Below are positions 13,608-16,049 of a DNA stretch of 16,049 nucleotides, one piece after another (the first letter of the stretch is position 1; every line of letters begins with the position of its first letter). Both the position numbers and the translations under genes were made by a program. The stretch is from assembly GCA_947454695.1 (NCBI GenBank), contig CANGMW010000018.1, positions 1 to 16,049 of the forward strand, read 5' to 3'. The notes beneath the pieces were generated by a model. That model did no database searches. It was not told where the DNA came from and saw only the letters and a program-made list of their open reading frames with translations. The DNA comes from Comamonadaceae bacterium. Lineage in GTDB: Bacteria > Pseudomonadota > Gammaproteobacteria > Burkholderiales > Burkholderiaceae_C.

Positions 13608-14420
13608 TCAGAGGCGACCGGCCAGCCAGCGGCGCACGCCTTGGCGGGTGCCATCAGGCACGGCACCCAGGGCGGGGCGGTATTCGCAACCGATCCAACC
13701 CTGCCAGCCACAAGCGGCGCTCACCTCATCGATGACGTCAAACAGGTAGGGGTAGTTCAACTCACCCACATCGGGTTCATGCCGCTGGGGCACGCCCGCG
13801 ATCTGAAAATGCCCGACACGACCGGTCGGCAGGTACTGGCGGATCTTGCTGGCCAGATCACCTTCCATGATCTGGCCGTGGTACAGGTCCATCTGCACCT
13901 TCACGTTGTCGGCCCCGATCTGCTCAATCACCTGGTGGGCTTGGGCCTGGTAGGTCAAAAAGAAACCGGGAATGTCGCGGGTGTTGATGGGTTCGATCAG
14001 CACATCGCGTCCGGCGGGCTTGGCTTGCTCGGCGGCCCAGGCGATGTTGCGCAGGTAGGTTTGATCTAACTGCACCCGGTCCACGCCGGTGGGCATCAGG
14101 CCGGCCATGACATGGATGCGCGGGCAGTCCAGCACCTCGGCGTAGTCCAGCGCTTTGAGGATGCTGGATTGAAAATCGCGCTCGCGTCCGGGCAGGCAGG
14201 CCATGCCGCGCTCGCCCGTGGCCCACTCGCCCGGCGGGGCGTTGAACAGCACCTGTTCGAGTCCGTGGTCGTCCAGTCGCTGGCGCAGCAGCTGGGCGTC
14301 AAACTCGTAGGGAAAGAGGTACTCCACCGCCTTGAAACCATCACGGGCAGCGGCGGCGAATCGGTCCAGAAAGTCGTGCTCGTTGTAGAGCATGCTCAGG
14401 TTGGCGGCAAAACGGGGCAT
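13608..14420 (-). CDS. otnI: 2-oxo-tetronate isomerase (hydroxypyruvate isomerase family)
   Basis: The 270-residue protein is a TIM-barrel of the hydroxypyruvate isomerase family: FAANLSMLYNE at 4-14, GFKAVEYLFPYEF at 28-40, LFNAPPGEWATGERG at 58-72, and metal-binding acidic and histidine residues E143 (LIEPINTRDIPGFF), D178 and H181 (QMDLYHGQIMEGDL), H204 (GHFQIAGVPQRHEP) and E246 (GCEYRP). In the established pathway OtnI interconverts 2-oxo- and 3-oxo-tetronates made from threonate or erythronate. The neighbouring otnC and otnK genes support this over plain hydroxypyruvate isomerase (Hyi). A TTG at 14459 opens the frame, but the ATG at 14420 begins the conserved protein and sits 22 bases after the otnC stop codon. 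No strong Shine-Dalgarno sequence is seen. Confidence 0.9.
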   Translation of the reverse strand: MPRFAANLSMLYNEHDFLDRFAAAARDGFKAVEYLFPYEFDAQLLRQRLDDHGLEQVLFNAPPGEWATGERGMACLPGRERDFQSSILKALDYAEVLDCPRIHVMAGLMPTGVDRVQLDQTYLRNIAWAAEQAKPAGRDVLIEPINTRDIPGFFLTYQAQAHQVIEQIGADNVKVQMDLYHGQIMEGDLASKIRQYLPTGRVGHFQIAGVPQRHEPDVGELNYPYLFDVIDEVSAACGWQGWIGCEYRPALGAVPDGTRQGVRRWLAGRL

Positions 14421-14442
14421 AGGGCTTGGGTTGAAAAAAGGT

Positions 14443-15102
14443 TTACCAAACGGCGTCAAACGCCGTGCGCAGCTCGTCGATACGGGCCTCGCTCAAGGGC
14501 GTGGCTTGGCGGTTTGACATCAGCCACAGCTTGGCGGTTTCTTCCAGTTCTTCCAGCACCGCACTGGCTTGCGCCGGTGTCTGATGCCACACCACCGGGC
14601 CCAGACGATCGAGCATCACCGCGCGCAGCGGTTTGCCCTGACGTGTGCTGTCGTCGATCAGATGCGCCACCTCGCTGGCCACCCCGGGCGCGCCGGGGCG
14701 CTGGTAGGCCACCAGCGGCACATGGCCGACTTTCATGACGTAGTAGGGCGTGATGGGCGGCACGATGTCTGCGGTCTGCCACACGCCACCGAGCGTCAGG
14801 CTCACCAGATGGGTGGCATGGGTGTGAATGATGCAGCGGGCTTGGGGCGCTGCGGCGTAAATGCGTTGGTGCAGTGCCAGCGTCTTAGAGGCTGGCGCGC
14901 CGCTCAGTTGCACACCTTGCGCGCTGACATGGGCCAGTTCATCCGCCCGCAAATCACCCAGACAGCCGTCGGTGGGCGTGATGAGAAAACTGCCGTCCTC
15001 CAGCTTCACGCTGATGTTGCCCGCGCTCGCATGCACATAGCCGCGCTCGTAGAGCGAGGCGCCGATGCGGCAGATGTCATTCCGGGATTCGAGGACGTTC
15101 AT
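14443..15102 (-). CDS. otnC: 3-oxo-tetronate 4-phosphate decarboxylase (class II aldolase family)
   Basis: The 219-residue protein has the class II aldolase/adducin fold: phosphate-binding GNIS at 28-31, TPTDGCLGDL at 42-51, SKTLALHQRIY at 72-82 and the zinc-ligand cluster HTHATH at 93-98. Where fuculose-phosphate aldolase has its catalytic Glu in the SSE segment, this protein has Lys-Thr (73-74), consistent with the OtnC branch. OtnC converts 3-oxo-tetronate 4-phosphate to dihydroxyacetone phosphate and CO2. It overlaps the otnK gene by four bases (ATGA), which implies translational coupling, and it is followed closely by otnI. Both neighbours belong to the same pathway, so the assignment is strong. 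Zinc use is inferred from the family. Confidence 0.92.
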   Translation of the reverse strand: MNVLESRNDICRIGASLYERGYVHASAGNISVKLEDGSFLITPTDGCLGDLRADELAHVSAQGVQLSGAPASKTLALHQRIYAAAPQARCIIHTHATHLVSLTLGGVWQTADIVPPITPYYVMKVGHVPLVAYQRPGAPGVASEVAHLIDDSTRQGKPLRAVMLDRLGPVVWHQTPAQASAVLEELEETAKLWLMSNRQATPLSEARIDELRTAFDAVW

Positions 15103-16049
15103 GCGCTTGCCGCTTTCAGCAAGTTCAAGGATTTTGTGAAGAAGTCGGTGCTGCCAAAATTGCCCGACTTCAAGGCCACATGCACGGTGTCACCCCCGCA
15201 GACCGGGGAGCTCACCGTGGTCCAGGGAACTCCCGGGTCAATTTGTGGGCCGATCACCATGCGTTGCACACCCAGGGCCTGAACCACCGCGCCCGAGGTT
15301 TCGCCACCGGCCACCACCAACTGCCGCACACCGGCTTTCACAAGGCCTTTGGCAATTTCGGACAGCGCGTGTTCGACCAGCTCACCGGCGCGGGCCACCC
15401 CGAGCTGGCTTTGAATCGTTTTCACGGCGTCGGGCTCGGCCGTGGCATAGATCAACACCGCTTGGCTGGCAAGTTGGGGTGTCGCCCAGGCCAGGGCTTG
15501 AGCCACGACGTCGGTGCCGGCGGCAATGGCCAGCGGGTCCACCGCGAACGCGGGCAACCCCCGGGCTTTCCAATCTTGCACCTGGCCATTGGTGGCCACC
15601 GAGCAACTGCCCGACACCACGGCTTGATGGCCTTGGGCCGGCGCCAGGGCGTCGGCCTGCGCACCGGCTTGCAGCAAGCCTCGCGCTTGCCAGTTTTGCG
15701 GCAAGCCAATCGCCACACCGGAGCCGGCGGTGACCAGCGGCATGTCCGCCAAGGCAAGGCCGATAAACATCAAGTCTTGCCGGTCGATGGCATCCACGAC
15801 CGCCACGCCAACGCCGGCGTCTTGCAAGGCTTTAAAGCGCGCGCGAATGGCCTCTGGCCCGGCCGCCACGGTGGCGTGTTCGACCAACCCGACTTGCCGG
15901 CGCGTTTGCGACTGCATCACGCGCACCAAATTCGCATCGGTCATGGGGGTGAGCGGGTGGTGTCGCATGCCGCTGTCGGAGAGCAGCACATCGCCCACAA
16001 ACAAGTGCCCTTTGAACACCGTGCGCTGGTTCTCGGGAAAGGCCGGGCA
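15099..16049 (-). CDS. otnK: 3-oxo-tetronate kinase, partial (N-terminal part beyond window)
   Basis: The frame runs to the right edge with no stop, beginning with CPAFPENQRTVFKGHLFVGD, so the gene enters from outside the window; the apparent GTG at 16019 is an internal Val codon. About 316 residues are visible of an expected total of roughly 420. They include SGMRHHPLTPMTDANLVRV, SGSCSVATNGQV and, near the end, the nucleotide-binding VVAGGETSGAVVQALG and the segment MVIGPQIDPGVPWT, typical of the DUF1537 C-terminal domain. OtnK phosphorylates 3-oxo-tetronate with ATP, giving the substrate of the adjacent decarboxylase. Its stop overlaps the otnC start. A dehydrogenase gene such as ltnD often lies upstream in such operons and would be outside this window. 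Confidence 0.93.
   Translation of the reverse strand, partial: CPAFPENQRTVFKGHLFVGDVLLSDSGMRHHPLTPMTDANLVRVMQSQTRRQVGLVEHATVAAGPEAIRARFKALQDAGVGVAVVDAIDRQDLMFIGLALADMPLVTAGSGVAIGLPQNWQARGLLQAGAQADALAPAQGHQAVVSGSCSVATNGQVQDWKARGLPAFAVDPLAIAAGTDVVAQALAWATPQLASQAVLIYATAEPDAVKTIQSQLGVARAGELVEHALSEIAKGLVKAGVRQLVVAGGETSGAVVQALGVQRMVIGPQIDPGVPWTTVSSPVCGGDTVHVALKSGNFGSTDFFTKSLNLLKAASA

Noticed and set aside
16017..16019. GTG as a possible start codon of the otnK frame
   Set aside because: The frame continues upstream to the window edge with sequence typical of the family (PAFPENQRTV), so this codon is internal.

Overview
The window looks like a chromosomal segment from a betaproteobacterium of the order Burkholderiales, probably family Comamonadaceae. 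This is inferred from the high-GC coding style, a Bug-type (TctC-like) periplasmic binding protein without its membrane partners, and the mix of families present; no rRNA or other taxonomic marker is visible. I see no mobile element, CRISPR array, tRNA or rRNA gene. Coding density is high and no gene-free stretch exceeds about 210 bases.

Left part (1-5000) is a series of small housekeeping or stress loci. A VF530/DUF2132 DNA-binding protein gene faces a minus-strand operon of a DUF2237 protein, an unusual photolyase/cryptochrome-like flavoprotein and an unrecognised small membrane-anchored or exported protein (2887 down to 485). A DUF2244 membrane protein gene (plus) converges on a KirBac-type inward-rectifier potassium channel gene (minus). 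Next come arfB (ribosome rescue hydrolase) and a GntR/FCD regulator gene, both minus.

Middle part (5004-11557) is a regulated catabolic unit. The GntR/FCD regulator is divergent from a probable six-gene operon: fumarylacetoacetate-hydrolase-family enzyme, Bug binding protein, PF06684 'amino acid synthesis' protein, quinone-oxidoreductase-like MDR protein, VOC protein resembling a single-domain extradiol dioxygenase, and an MhpA-like FAD monooxygenase. Together they suggest hydroxylation of an aromatic ring, ring opening, and hydrolysis of an acylpyruvate-type product. The substrate cannot be read from the sequence.

Right part (11598-16049) holds two further units. An SbtA-type sodium/bicarbonate symporter gene is divergent from a CbbR/CmpR-like LysR regulator gene across an 84-base region rich in dyad repeats. 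The LysR gene converges on otnI-otnC-otnK (minus), the four-carbon sugar-acid (threonate/erythronate) pathway. OtnK runs off the right edge and lacks its N-terminal part here.

The most interesting item is the photolyase-like protein. An ungapped by-eye alignment places non-canonical residues at several flavin, substrate and electron-transfer positions, and the protein has a basic C-terminal tail ending in a sequence resembling a sliding-clamp-binding peptide. Several upstream ORF starts here are TTG or GTG codons or lack ribosome binding sites; start choices are argued gene by gene.
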